Of a stretch of 48,169 nt of DNA, positions 16,642-24,838 are shown one piece after another. Origin of the DNA: Pseudomonadota bacterium. GTDB taxonomy: Bacteria > Pseudomonadota > Alphaproteobacteria > Rhizobiales > Xanthobacteraceae. The translations under genes and the position numbers were made by a program. The notes beneath the pieces were generated by a model, which had not been told where the DNA came from, made no database searches, and worked only from the letters and a program-made list of their open reading frames with translations. Every line of letters starts with the position of its first letter. Position 1 is the first letter of the stretch. The stretch covers positions 1 to 48,169 of the forward strand of contig JAFAGM010000043.1 in NCBI GenBank assembly GCA_023422775.1, in the 5' to 3' direction.

Positions 16642-16657
16642 TTAACCTGTTGTTAAC
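16642..16657. promoter_or_regulatory. Candidate CtrA-binding site
   Basis: TTAA (16642-16645), seven bases, then TTAAC (16653-16657) fits the TTAA-N7-TTAAC consensus of the alphaproteobacterial cell-cycle regulator CtrA. It lies about 120 bp upstream of the small membrane protein gene at 16775. A match of this length can occur by chance. Confidence 0.4.
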
Positions 16658-16774
16658 CATAAGCCCTCAGCATTCCCGGCATTGAAGAGACGTCCGGACG
16701 CTTTGTCCGAACACGCAATTGATCGTTCATCTTGGGGACGAGCAGTGGCTCGTGGGGCTCCAAGGAGTAACGTC

Positions 16775-16894
16775 ATGTCGCTACCTGATGTGCGGCCCCG
16801 GGCGAATTTGCTTTCTGAGTTCGTCATGTCGATTCTCAGCGCGTTTGCCTTGGGGGTCCCGATCGCGATTGCGATCATCTGGATTTGCTCCTGA
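16775..16894 (+). CDS. 39-residue membrane protein
   Basis: The product starts MSLPDVRPRANLLSEFVMSI and ends with a hydrophobic helix (LSAFALGVPIAIAIIWICS), so it is a single-pass inner-membrane protein with the polar end probably in the cytoplasm. The start is set by AAGGAG (16762-16767), 7 nt before the ATG. The longer open frame from 16682 has no such signal. A CtrA-like box lies upstream. No family is recognised. Confidence 0.65.
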   Translation: MSLPDVRPRANLLSEFVMSILSAFALGVPIAIAIIWICS

Positions 16895-17212
16895 TCGGCA
16901 GGTCGCTTGTTCCTGACGGCGCTTGTCCTTGTGCGGCATTCGCCTGCAAGGCGCGCTTCCGCGTACTGCCGTCAAGTTGGCTGCAGGCGCTCCTCCGTCG
17001 ATGAATATCCGCATCACTCCCGTTCATTGTGGCAAGGGAACCCGTCCGTTCCCGCCAGCGCATGGCGCGCGTGGATGCAACGTCGTTCTGTGATTCAGCT
17101 CCCCTTTTTTTCGCCGCCATTTTCTTTCAAGGGACTGATCGGGTGTGGGGGCAGTCAGTGTGCCCAAAGGTTCCGTGTGATCGTTCGAGATTTGCTGCAG
17201 CAGGAAACCAAC
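16895..17212. other. Intergenic, no gene seen
   Basis: An open frame continuous with the following hydrolase runs through here, but it lacks a signal peptide, a ribosome binding site and sensible composition. It is read as 5' untranslated or promoter sequence for the hydrolase gene. No repeat or RNA structure stands out. Confidence 0.5.
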
Positions 17213-18199
17213 GTGTCTCGCCGCGCGCTCCTGCGCGGGCTTGCATCCGCAGGCAGCGTGATTGCGCTTGGCGGATGCGCCGGTTTGGGCGCGACAGGCG
17301 CGAGCTACGACGCTTCGTCGTTCGCAGGCAATCCCACCTTGCTGGTCACCACCACGCGCAAACGGGTGAACGGCGGGCGCGCAAAACCCTGGTTCGGACC
17401 GGAGCGGGCTTCTGCAATTACCGTTGCAACGGCGAAGCTCGTGCCGCCGGGCGATGGCCGCCTCTCGCTCGCCGCAGTGGGACTAGGCGACTGGCGCATC
17501 GATGGGGTCGAGCCCGTTTCAGGCGATGTCGGCGAACTTCTCGCGCAGGGCAGCGGTGGAGGAGACGTCCTGATCTACGTGCACGGTTTCAAGCAGACGT
17601 TCGAGACTGCGGCGCTCGATGCCGCCAATCTCTCCGATGGCATCAAGTTTCGCGGCCGGACGATGGTGTTCTCGTGGCCCTCCAAAGCGGGCTTTCTCGA
17701 CTACGCATATGATCGCGAAAGCGCGATGTGGTCGCGCGACGGTTTCGAACGCGTGCTCAATTCCATCGTTGCCTCGCCCGGCCTCGGTCGAATCCACATC
17801 GTGGCGCACAGCATGGGAACCATGCTGACGCTGGAAAGCCTGCGCCAGCTTCACGGGCGGCTTGGTGACATCGTTGCGGACAAGATCGGCTCCGTGGTGT
17901 TCGCAGCGCCCGACATCGACATGGACGTGTTCTCGTCGGCCATCAGCCGCATCGGTCCGCTCGCCCGCAAGATCACCGTGATCACCGCAACGAACGATCG
18001 CGCGCTGGCGCTGTCGGGGCGGCTTGCCGGAGGGATGACACGGGTTGGCGCTGCCGAGAAGGCGGCCATCGAGCAGCTCGGCGTGCGCGTGATCGATGCG
18101 TCCGACGCCGGATGGGGCGTCATCAACCACGACCTGTTCCTGTCCAACGCGGAAGTGCGGCGGGTGATCCGCCGCTCGATCGATACCGCGGCGGCGTGA
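17213..18199 (+). CDS. Lipoprotein alpha/beta hydrolase (DUF900 esterase type)
   Basis: With the GTG at 17213 (AGGAAA upstream) the product has 328 residues. It starts MSRRALLRGLASAGSVIALG and continues GCAGLG, an export signal with a twin-arginine-like start and lipobox LGGC, so it is probably a lipid-anchored envelope protein. The hydrolase core contains YVHGFKQTFE (oxyanion strand), FSWPSKAG and the nucleophile elbow AHSMGTM, with a late Asp/His (HDLFLSN). The PRxxVRRxxR-like N-terminal motif TTTRKRVNGGRAK is typical of DUF900 proteins. Substrate unknown; likely an esterase or lipase. Confidence 0.88.
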   Translation: MSRRALLRGLASAGSVIALGGCAGLGATGASYDASSFAGNPTLLVTTTRKRVNGGRAKPWFGPERASAITVATAKLVPPGDGRLSLAAVGLGDWRIDGVEPVSGDVGELLAQGSGGGDVLIYVHGFKQTFETAALDAANLSDGIKFRGRTMVFSWPSKAGFLDYAYDRESAMWSRDGFERVLNSIVASPGLGRIHIVAHSMGTMLTLESLRQLHGRLGDIVADKIGSVVFAAPDIDMDVFSSAISRIGPLARKITVITATNDRALALSGRLAGGMTRVGAAEKAAIEQLGVRVIDASDAGWGVINHDLFLSNAEVRRVIRRSIDTAAA

Positions 18200-18262
18200 G
18201 CTCGGCCCCTTCGGAAACGAGGCTGCGAGCGAAGCCGCCCGCCGGCGATGTTGCGGGTTCAA

Positions 18263-18339
18263 TGGCGCGCTCGGAGAGATTCGAACTCCCGACCCTCGGA
18301 ATCGAAATCCGATGCTCTATCCAGCTGAGCTACGAGCGC
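18263..18339 (-). tRNA. tRNA-Arg (anticodon TCG)
   Basis: The minus strand gives a complete 77-nt cloverleaf: acceptor GCGCTCG/CGAGCGC, D arm GCTC...GAGC, anticodon loop TTTCGAT (TCG, reading CGA), T arm with TTCGAAT, discriminator G and encoded CCA. All stems pair well. Confidence 0.96.
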
Positions 18340-18387
18340 GTGCGTGGGTCGCTTATCAGACTTGGCCTGACAGGGCCAGCAGGGTCC

Positions 18388-18648
18388 TCAGTAGCAGGGG
18401 TAGCGTCGGCGGTCCTGCCCGATATAGGCGGCCGAACTCTGGCGGCAGAGGTTGGCCGGGCCGTCATAGTAGGCGAAGGTGCCGGGCTGCAGGCCGGGGC
18501 CGTAATTGTGGAGGTAGCTGATCTGGTAGGGCAGTCCCCAGTAATGGTGGTGGCGGTGGTGCCGGTTGTGGCGCGCATCCGCAAGGCTCGGGGCGAGGGC
18601 CACGGCGGACAGGAGGGCCGCGCCAATCCAAAACTTCGCTGTTTTCAT
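18388..18648 (-). CDS. Small secreted His-rich protein
   Basis: This 86-residue product has a clear signal peptide (MKTAKFWIGAALLSAVALAP, cleaved near ADA). A histidine cluster follows (RHNRHHRHHHYWG), then a Tyr/Gly-rich region and two cysteines, one in NLCRQSSAAYIG and one near the end (RRYPCY). The histidine run could bind divalent metal such as Ni, Zn or Cu; that is inference from composition only. Family not recognised. Confidence 0.72.
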   Translation of the reverse strand: MKTAKFWIGAALLSAVALAPSLADARHNRHHRHHHYWGLPYQISYLHNYGPGLQPGTFAYYDGPANLCRQSSAAYIGQDRRRYPCY

Positions 18649-18897
18649 CTCGATTCTCCGGAAATCGCACTGAAACTAGCCAGTTTTGGCCGGTTTGGGT
18701 TCCCATTCTACGTGAATCGGCGGGAAAAGCTGCGGAAAACTGCTCAGCCATCACCCATTTTTAGACCCAGGGGATTTTGGGCCCAAGTGATGCCTAACGA
18801 ATTGCCAACACAGTCTGGCCAGAATTCTGCTGTCTTGTCTTGAGCTTACGGCCCCCTTTATCTTCACCCGACAAAGGTTACCCGTTCTCCATTGCCC

Positions 18898-19350
18898 ATG
18901 CGCATCACGTCCCTTGCCATGCTGTCTGTCTCGGTCTCGGTGCTGGTTGCGATGCCGGCGCGCGCCGACCTGCATATCAGGCGGGACCACGGCGGATATG
19001 TCGAGGAGTACAAGGCCAAGTACAAGCGCATCCGCGACCGCAAGGAGCGCGTGATCATTGATGGCATCTGCAATTCCGCCTGCACGCTGGTGTTCGGCAT
19101 CGTGCCGATGAACAAGATCTGCGTGACGCCGAAGGCGAGCGTCGGCTTCCATCTGGCCTATTACGACAAGGCCTACACTTTCGGCATCAAGGTCACCAGC
19201 GCGGAAGGGACGTCGGACCTGATGTCCTATTATCCGGATACGGTGAAGGACTGGATCCGCCGTAACGGCGGGCTCACCAACGAGATGAAGAAGATCAAGA
19301 ACGGCGGCGAACTCTGGAAGATCGTCGATCCCTGTCCGGAAGAATGGTGA
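18898..19350 (+). CDS. Periplasmic ClpP/crotonase-like protein
   Basis: This 150-residue protein has a signal peptide (MRITSLAMLSVSVSVLVAMP, cleaved after ARA). VIIDGICNSACTLVFG and, about 25 residues later, ASVGFHLAYY match the GxxxSAC...GFH pattern of COG3904-type periplasmic proteins related to ClpP. The Ser of NSAC would be the nucleophile and the His of GFH the base. Both cysteines could form a disulfide. The upstream TTG at 18892 is rejected in favour of this ATG. Proteolytic activity is inferred from the fold and motif, not shown. Confidence 0.72.
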   Translation: MRITSLAMLSVSVSVLVAMPARADLHIRRDHGGYVEEYKAKYKRIRDRKERVIIDGICNSACTLVFGIVPMNKICVTPKASVGFHLAYYDKAYTFGIKVTSAEGTSDLMSYYPDTVKDWIRRNGGLTNEMKKIKNGGELWKIVDPCPEEW

Positions 19351-19371
19351 TCCCGCGCTGATCGCGGGATC
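19349..19371 (+). terminator. Hairpin at gene end, possible terminator
   Basis: GATCCCGCG (19349-19357), a five-base loop and CGCGGGATC (19363-19371) form a perfect 9-bp stem that overlaps the stop codon of the ClpP-like gene. Only a short, weak T-rich tail follows. It may serve both convergent genes. Confidence 0.45.
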
Positions 19372-19387
19372 TGTCGCGTTCCCCGCA

Positions 19388-20515
19388 TTAAAACGTCACC
19401 ACGCCGCGGATGGACTCGCCGCGCTTCATCAGTTCGAACGCGTTGTTGATTTCGGCCAGCGGCATCACATGCGTGATCATCGGGTCGATCTGGATCTTGC
19501 CCTGCATGTACCAGTCGACGATCTTCGGCACGTCGGTACGTCCCCTTGCGCCGCCGAAGGCGGTGCCTTTCCAGACCCGGCCGGTGACGAGCTGGAACGG
19601 CCGCGTCGATATCTCCGCGCCCGCCGGCGCCACGCCGATCACGATCGACTGGCCCCAGCCGCGGTGGCAGGATTCCAGCGCCTGCCGCATCACGGTGACG
19701 TTTCCGGTGCAGTCGAACGTGTAGTCGGCGCCGCCGATCTGGTCCGCGCCCGATTTCGTCATGTCGACGAGGTGAGGGACGAGGTCCTTCCCGAGCTCTT
19801 TCGGATTGACGAAATGCGTCGTGCCGAAGCGCTCGCCCCACGCCTTGCGGTCATTGTTGATGTCGACGCCGATGATCATGTCGGCGCCGGCAAGCCGCAG
19901 GCCCTGCAGCACGTTGAGCCCGATGCCGCCGAGCCCGAACACGATCGCCTTGGCGCCTTCCTCGACCCTGGCGGTGTTGATGACGGCGCCGATGCCCGTG
20001 GTGACGCCGCAGCCGATGTAGCAGACCTTATCGAAGGGGGCGTCCCCACGGATCTTCGCCACCGCGATCTCCGGCAGCACGGTGTAGTTCGCAAACGTCG
20101 AGGTGCCCATGTAGTGATGGACGGGCTTGCCGCCGATCGAGAAGCGGGAAGTACCGTCGGGCATCAGGCCCTGGCCCTGGGTGGTGCGGATCGCGGTGCA
20201 GAGGTTGGTCTTGCGCGACAGGCAGGACGGGCACTGCCGGCACTCCGGCGTATACAGCGGAATGACGTGATCGCCTTTCCTGACGCTGGTGACGCCCTTG
20301 CCGATGTCGACCACGACGCCCGCGCCTTCATGGCCGAGGATCGCCGGAAACAGGCCTTCCGGGTCGGCGCCGGATAATGTGAATTCATCAGTGTGGCAGA
20401 TGCCGGTGGCCTTGATCTCGACCAGCACTTCGCCCTCGCGCGGCCCCTCGAGCTGGACGGTGGTTACTTCCAGCGGCCTTCCGGCAGCAACGGCGACGGC
20501 GGCACGAACGTCCAT
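19388..20515 (-). CDS. S-(hydroxymethyl)glutathione dehydrogenase / class III alcohol dehydrogenase
   Basis: This 375-residue cytoplasmic zinc enzyme oxidises S-hydroxymethylglutathione to S-formylglutathione with NAD, the main formaldehyde-detoxification step. It can also reduce S-nitrosoglutathione. The catalytic zinc ligands are in GICHTDEFTLSG and GHEGAGVV. The structural zinc site has four Cys in CRQCPSCLSRKTNLC. The NAD site is GLGGIGLNVLQG. Length and N-terminus (MDVRAAVAVAAG) are standard for the class. A good ribosome binding site (GAGGAA) precedes the ATG. No S-formylglutathione hydrolase or regulator gene is adjacent. Confidence 0.96.
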   Translation of the reverse strand: MDVRAAVAVAAGRPLEVTTVQLEGPREGEVLVEIKATGICHTDEFTLSGADPEGLFPAILGHEGAGVVVDIGKGVTSVRKGDHVIPLYTPECRQCPSCLSRKTNLCTAIRTTQGQGLMPDGTSRFSIGGKPVHHYMGTSTFANYTVLPEIAVAKIRGDAPFDKVCYIGCGVTTGIGAVINTARVEEGAKAIVFGLGGIGLNVLQGLRLAGADMIIGVDINNDRKAWGERFGTTHFVNPKELGKDLVPHLVDMTKSGADQIGGADYTFDCTGNVTVMRQALESCHRGWGQSIVIGVAPAGAEISTRPFQLVTGRVWKGTAFGGARGRTDVPKIVDWYMQGKIQIDPMITHVMPLAEINNAFELMKRGESIRGVVTF

Positions 20516-20649
20516 GGCAATTCCTCGTTCCCAATCTTCGGTATGTCAGGTCTTGGGCGTGTCAGGTCTACGATATGTGAAATCGCGCAGGTAACCCCGC
20601 GCGATCGGTTCTTGCCGCATAGCATATGATCGGGCAACAGGGGCGGCAA

Positions 20650-21534
20650 ATGACCAGCGACTTCGAAAAATTTGCCGCGCGCGCGGCGCCGGCGGTTTTC
20701 GTCGTGCTGTGGAGCACGGGATTCATCGGCACCAAATATGTGCTGAACGGCGCCGAGCCGCTGACCTATCTTGCCATCCGCATGGCCTGCGTGGTGGGCT
20801 TGATGGCGATCATCGTTGCGATCGCGCGGCCGCAATGGCCGGATCGCATCGGGATCGCGCACAGCGCCGTCGCCGGCATTCTGGTGCACGGTTTCTATCT
20901 GGGTGGCACGGCGATCGCGATCGCGCATTCGATTCCGGCAGGACTCTCGGCGCTGATACCGGGCCTGCAGCCGATCCTGACCTCGACGATCGCGAGCCGC
21001 TGGCTCGGCGAGCGAGTCACGCCGCTGCAGTGGAGTGGATTGTTGCTCGGGCTCGCCGGCGTCGTGCTGATCCTGCATGACAGGCCGATGAGCGGCGAGG
21101 CGGGGTGGGGCTGGCTCGCCTCGGGCGTGTCGCTGGTCAGCATCACGCTCGGCACGCTCTACCAGCGGCGCTACTGCAATGCGATCGACTGGCGTTCCGG
21201 CAATCTCGTGCAATATATCGCGGTGACGATTTTCTTCGGCCTCGGCGCCTGGCTGTTCGAGACCAACGTCGTGCACTGGACCACCGAGTTCATCCTGGCG
21301 CTCACCTGGCTTGCGGTGGTGCTGTCGATCGGATCGATCGGGCTGCTGTATTGGCTGATCCGCCGCTCGGCGGCGACCTCGGTCGCGAGCCTGTTTTATC
21401 TGGTGCCGGCGGTGACGGCGCTGATGGCCTATGTGCTGTTCGGCGAACGGCTCGATGCGATCGCGATTGCCGGCATGGTCGCCTGCGCCGCCGCCGTGCT
21501 GCTCGTTAACCGCAGGGCGCCTGCGAAGTCCTGA
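20650..21534 (+). CDS. EamA-family (DMT) transporter
   Basis: This second EamA permease has 294 residues from the ATG at 20650, preceded by GGGGCGG. An ATG at 20626 would add eight polar residues. Two EamA repeats span about ten transmembrane helices, with WSTGFIGTKYVLNGAEPLTY at the start of repeat one and LLYWLIRRSAATSVASLFYL in repeat two. It is divergent from the alcohol dehydrogenase gene. Its closest relatives are exporters of small metabolites, but the substrate cannot be assigned. Confidence 0.9.
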   Translation: MTSDFEKFAARAAPAVFVVLWSTGFIGTKYVLNGAEPLTYLAIRMACVVGLMAIIVAIARPQWPDRIGIAHSAVAGILVHGFYLGGTAIAIAHSIPAGLSALIPGLQPILTSTIASRWLGERVTPLQWSGLLLGLAGVVLILHDRPMSGEAGWGWLASGVSLVSITLGTLYQRRYCNAIDWRSGNLVQYIAVTIFFGLGAWLFETNVVHWTTEFILALTWLAVVLSIGSIGLLYWLIRRSAATSVASLFYLVPAVTALMAYVLFGERLDAIAIAGMVACAAAVLLVNRRAPAKS

Positions 21535-21627
21535 TTGCCGAAACCGCGAGACCTCAAGCCTTGATCGCAGCCGCGCAGCCTGATCGGGACACGCGGAGCG
21601 GATTGAGTGGCGCCGAAATTCTGGGTC

Positions 21628-21729
21628 GTCATTCCGGGACGGTTCGAAGCACCGAACCTCAGGGGTGCGATTGGACCCCTGAGAATCTCGAGATCCCGGA
21701 TATGGTCCTTCGGACCATTCCGGGATGAC
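21628..21729. repeat. Palindromic repeat, GTCATTCCGGG family
   Basis: GTCATTCCGGGA at 21628 pairs with TCCGGGATGAC... ending near 21729. The inner arms AGGGGT and ACCCCT, and ATGGTCC and GGACCAT, also pair. It sits between convergent genes and may act as a bidirectional terminator. It is related to the copies at 5738 and 6727. Confidence 0.75.
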
Positions 21730-21757
21730 CGCTTCGATTGCTTTGCAATCGCAGCGG

Positions 21758-22417
21758 TCACTTCGGCTGCGGTACGATCCGGATGTAGGGCTTTGGCGCC
21801 TTCCAGCCAGCGGGATAGATCGTCTTCGCCTCGTCGTCGCTGACGGAGCCGGCGATGATGACGTCCTCGCCCTGTTTCCAGTCGGCCGGCGTCGCGACGC
21901 GATGCTTGGCCGTCATCTGCAGCGAATCGATCGAGCGCAGAATTTCCTGGAAGTTGCGGCCGGTGGTCATCGGATAGACCATCAGCAACTTGATCTTCTT
22001 GTCCGGACCGATGACGAACACGTTGCGGACGGTCTGGTTGTCGGCTGGCGTGCGCGTGAGCGGATCGCCCGACGTCGAGGCCGGCAGCATGTCGTAGAGC
22101 TTGGAGACGTTGAAATCGGTGTCGCCGATCATCGGGTAGTTCGGCGCCGCGCCCTGCGTCTCCTTGATGTCCTCGGACCACTTCGCGTGCCGGTCGACGG
22201 GATCGACGCTAAGTCCCATCAGCTTGACGCCGCGCCTGTCGAATTCCGGCTTCAACTTTGCGAGAGCGCCGAGTTCGGTCGTGCAAACCGGCGTGAAATC
22301 CTTCGGGTGCGAGAACAACAGCGTCCAGCTGTTGCCGATCCAGTCATGGAACTTGATCTTGCCCTCGGTGGTTTCGGCTTCGAAATCGGGGGCGGTTGAG
22401 CCAATCTGGAGTGCCAT
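21758..22417 (-). CDS. 1-Cys peroxiredoxin (Prx6 type)
   Basis: This 219-residue thiol peroxidase reduces hydrogen peroxide and organic peroxides. The peroxidatic Cys45 lies in DFTPVCTTELG. The long C-terminal domain (GRNFQEILRSIDSLQMTAKH, then TPADWKQGEDVII) and the absence of a resolving Cys are typical of Prx6. RNVFVIGPDKKIKL is the usual central strand. A candidate promoter with a perfect TATAAT lies about 50 bp upstream. It is divergent from the unknown gene at 22816. Confidence 0.95.
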   Translation of the reverse strand: MALQIGSTAPDFEAETTEGKIKFHDWIGNSWTLLFSHPKDFTPVCTTELGALAKLKPEFDRRGVKLMGLSVDPVDRHAKWSEDIKETQGAAPNYPMIGDTDFNVSKLYDMLPASTSGDPLTRTPADNQTVRNVFVIGPDKKIKLLMVYPMTTGRNFQEILRSIDSLQMTAKHRVATPADWKQGEDVIIAGSVSDDEAKTIYPAGWKAPKPYIRIVPQPK

Positions 22418-22815
22418 GATGCGACCTCATCATATTCTAGTTACAGGGGAATTCGTTCTGGTTATTATAGGTCTTGCGACGGTTAAAGGAACCGCTTCAC
22501 GTAAAAAGGTGAGATTCTTCTCCGCCGGCGCGGAACTCCTAGCATCTTCTTTTGATCCGCGCGCCTGTGACGAAAAGAACCCATCGCCCGCAATCGTCCG
22601 GCTTGCCCCGATGGTGCCCTTGTGGTTCTCAACACGCCCGGCAGATTTGCCGCGTTGCCACCCGGATCACGCCGGTCTGAACCGTGATCGATGTCACAGC
22701 GACCAATTGGCAACCATATAGGAATCTCGAAATGCGGGTATGGAATCGTTAACCGCCCGTTCATGCCCGATATGGAAATGCTGGACCCCAGAAAAAGAAA
22801 TCGAGAAGTGCAACT
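22418..22815. other. Divergent promoter region, no gene seen
   Basis: The 398 bases between the peroxiredoxin gene and the divergent TerB-like gene hold no convincing coding sequence. A TATAAT element for the peroxiredoxin gene is visible near the left end. The right 80 bases are A-rich and end in GAGAAGTG, a plausible ribosome binding site for the gene at 22816. Confidence 0.5.
22464..22469 (-). promoter_or_regulatory. Candidate -10 element of the peroxiredoxin gene
   Basis: The minus strand reads TATAAT, giving a leader of about 40 nt before the ATG at 22417. No good TTGACA-like -35 hexamer is seen at 17 bp, so activation by a regulator is possible. Call based on one hexamer only. Confidence 0.35.
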
Positions 22816-23394
22816 ATGCCTGCCCCGACTGCTGAAACATCCGCCGAAACGTCCGACCTTCCGCAACCTTCCTGCCGCCGGACCGCAGCCCATGCGCTCA
22901 CGATCGTGCGCGATGGCGTGATCACCGGCGAAGGGCCCACCACCAGGGGCCGCATCCACTTTTCCCGCGCGCTCGATGCCGATGACGCCGCCTGGTGCGC
23001 GCGCATCCTGACCGCGTCCGCCGTCGAGCATCAGCCGGTGAGCCGCGCTGAAGCCGAGGCATTGTTCGAAATCAGCGACGCTGCAGCCGAACGCACCGAC
23101 GATGGCCGCTTCGACGACCTGCTTGCCAAGGCGATCGCCCATCATGCGGCGTCCGAGTCCGGCCTGCCGGTGCCGCCGCGCACGGTGGCGCTGTCGCCGG
23201 ATACCCCGATCGAAAGCTGGGCGCCGGTGAAGGCCGTCAACATCGACACCCAGGTGCTGGAATGGATCGCCGGCCAGATGCGCGGCAAGCGCCGCGTCAA
23301 CCATCGCCTCGCAACCATGGTCGCAGCGCTGCTCGGCGTCGCCGTTATGCCGCTGGCCCAACTGCCGGCCATGCTGGATCTGGGGATGATGTAG
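22816..23394 (+). CDS. TerB-like/EF-hand-type protein of unknown function
   Basis: This 192-residue protein has a hydrophilic N-terminus and a central helical part (VSRAEAEALFEISDAAAERT, then DDLLAKAIAHHAA) like the TerB-related acidic helical domain of rhizobial proteins. Near the C-terminus a hydrophobic segment (MVAALLGVAVMPLAQLPAML, about 168-187) is likely a membrane anchor, preceded by basic RGKRRVNHRLA. That gives a cytoplasmic domain tethered by its tail. A clear hairpin terminator follows. No biochemical role is known to me. Confidence 0.7.
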   Translation: MPAPTAETSAETSDLPQPSCRRTAAHALTIVRDGVITGEGPTTRGRIHFSRALDADDAAWCARILTASAVEHQPVSRAEAEALFEISDAAAERTDDGRFDDLLAKAIAHHAASESGLPVPPRTVALSPDTPIESWAPVKAVNIDTQVLEWIAGQMRGKRRVNHRLATMVAALLGVAVMPLAQLPAMLDLGMM

Positions 23395-23423
23395 TTTCTC
23401 CTTGCGATGATCTGATCTGAAGG

Positions 23424-23454
23424 CGGCGGGGTAATTCCCGCCGTTCTTTGTTTT
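23424..23454 (+). terminator. Rho-independent terminator
   Basis: CGGCGGG (23424-23430), loop GTAATT, CCCGCCG (23437-23443), then TTCTTTGTTTT. The stem is a perfect 7 bp with a T-rich tail, 30 bp after the stop of the 22816 gene. Confidence 0.8.
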
Positions 23455-23569
23455 GGTGGGTCTTTGCGTCGTCCTCGCTGCGGAGCCTCCGTCCGTCAGG
23501 GCCGGTATTCGGCGGCATCGAGGGAAACTTTGCCGCCTGAGGCCGTTCTCTGCTGGAAGGAGATCCAAC

Positions 23570-23761
23570 ATGAGCAGATTCCAACAGAAGGCCGAAGTGC
23601 AGCGGCACAAGGCGCTCGACCCTGAACGCCCCAAGGGCGGCAACGATCAGGGTATCGTTCGCGACGAACGTGGGCAGGAGCAGCCTCGCGACAAGGAGCG
23701 CGCCCAGCGTGTGAGCAGGGTGGACCGAGGCGGTGACCCGCCGGGAAAGAAGCAGGGTTAG
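23570..23761 (+). CDS. 63-residue hydrophilic, charged protein
   Basis: The protein starts MSRFQQKAEVQRHKALDPER and is made almost entirely of charged and polar residues with several Gly-Gly and Pro-Lys pairs, so it is probably disordered. The ATG has an excellent ribosome binding site, GGAAGGAG (23555-23562), 7 nt upstream. The larger open frame from 23453 runs through the preceding terminator and is rejected. It may be cotranscribed with the PPC-domain gene 57 bp downstream. A stress or desiccation-type role would be a guess. Confidence 0.68.
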   Translation: MSRFQQKAEVQRHKALDPERPKGGNDQGIVRDERGQEQPRDKERAQRVSRVDRGGDPPGKKQG

Positions 23762-23818
23762 AGGGCAAGGCTGGCAGGACGGGCGCAGCGGCGCCTGAAC
23801 GCGATTTAAGAGGTTCCC

Positions 23819-24271
23819 ATGAAGAGCAGACTCGTCGCCGCCGAAAAGGAGGCGCAGGTCCACGTCGTTGTTCTGGATTCCGGTGAAGAGGCGTTTGCGG
23901 CGCTGACCCGGTTTGTCGGGGAAGCGGGCATTTCCGCCGCTTCGCTGACGGCGATCGGCGCCTTCGAGCGGGCCACGGTGGGCTGGTTCGATTTCGCCTC
24001 GAAGAGCTACCGGAAGATCGAGGTCGACGAACAATGCGAGGTTCTCAGTGCAATCGGCGACGTCGCGGTCGGCGATGACGGCAAGCCCAGCCTTCATGTC
24101 CACATCGTGCTCGGGTTGTCCGATGGTTCGACGCGCGGCGGACATCTGCTGGCGGGCACGGTAAGGCCGACCCTCGAAGTGGTCCTTACCGAGGTCCCGG
24201 TCGCACTTCGACGAAGGAAGAGGGCGGAGCTTGGGATTGCACTGATCGATCTTGCGGCGACCAGCGGCTGA
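23819..24271 (+). CDS. PPC-domain (DUF296) DNA-binding-type protein
   Basis: This 150-residue protein is a single PPC/DUF296 domain. The metal-binding pattern SLHVHIVLGLSDGSTRGGHL supplies two or three His, and GEEAFAALTRFVGEAGISAA with SLTAIGAFERATVGWFD forms the first half. Plant relatives carry AT-hooks; bacterial ones are stand-alone trimers whose function is poorly defined. GAGGTT precedes the ATG. The hydrophilic gene at 23570 may share the operon. Confidence 0.85.
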   Translation: MKSRLVAAEKEAQVHVVVLDSGEEAFAALTRFVGEAGISAASLTAIGAFERATVGWFDFASKSYRKIEVDEQCEVLSAIGDVAVGDDGKPSLHVHIVLGLSDGSTRGGHLLAGTVRPTLEVVLTEVPVALRRRKRAELGIALIDLAATSG

Positions 24272-24350
24272 ACGCCCGGACCGGTGTTGCGCTCCCGCAT
24301 CCGGGCGAGGGGAGAGCACCCCGGCTCGCGTTTCTTCGATCCGACAAAAG

Positions 24351-24390
24351 AGCCCCGCCGACCCCGTTGACGGGGATCGCAGGCGGGGCT
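24351..24390 (-). terminator. Double-hairpin terminator-like element
   Basis: AGCCCCGCC (24351-24359) pairs with GGCGGGGCT (24382-24390), and CCCC/GGGG pairs inside. On the minus strand the stem is followed by CTTTTG, so it could end transcription of the minus-strand gene at 24527-24838. On the plus strand it lies about 80 bp after the PPC gene. Confidence 0.55.
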
Positions 24391-24526
24391 TCAGTTCGAC
24401 GTCGCGGGGAGGAAACGTCGATTGAGGGAAAACGCGCATTTCGCGCGATCGTTCCTGACAGGTGTTATCCTGTCTCAAGCAGGCGAACGGCAGTAGGTAA
24501 GCTTGAAACGCTCAAGCTTGCGAACG

Positions 24527-24838
24527 CTATTGAAGTGGCTCCACTTTCGCAGCCATGTCGGGAACGCGGCTGACGCGATAGGTCGCGTTACTGCATCTCA
24601 GGACCCATACGGGGTGATCCGGCTTCGAGCGCTTCCTGTCCCGCACTGCGCCAAGCGACTTGTCACACGCAAAGCCTTGCAGGCGTATCTGGGCTGCGAG
24701 CACGTCCTGAGGCGTTTCTCCGGCCGCCCGGGCCGGAGAGGCGAACAGGCCGCGGCCCGAGCCGTCGACCGCTAGGAGCGAGGCGGAGATCACCAGAACC
24801 GGCGACAGAACAACAGGGAGATATCGACGAGCTTTCAT
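24527..24838 (-). CDS. Secreted small protein with conserved Cys pair
   Basis: The ATG at 24838 gives 103 residues. A signal peptide (about 1-35, YLPVVLSPVLVISASLLAVD) ends near ARA. The mature part has IRLQGFACDKSLGAVRD and VWVLRCSNATYRVSRVPDMA, a two-cysteine layout that I recall in a family of short rhizobial secreted proteins. GGGGCG lies 6 nt upstream. The hairpin at 24351-24390 probably terminates it. Function unknown. Confidence 0.75.
   Translation of the reverse strand: MKARRYLPVVLSPVLVISASLLAVDGSGRGLFASPARAAGETPQDVLAAQIRLQGFACDKSLGAVRDRKRSKPDHPVWVLRCSNATYRVSRVPDMAAKVEPLQ

Noticed and set aside
22483..23643. Minus-strand frame opposite the TerB-like gene
   Set aside because: It runs across the terminator and promoter region and has a low-complexity Arg/Gly translation, while the + strand gene has a start, membrane anchor and terminator.
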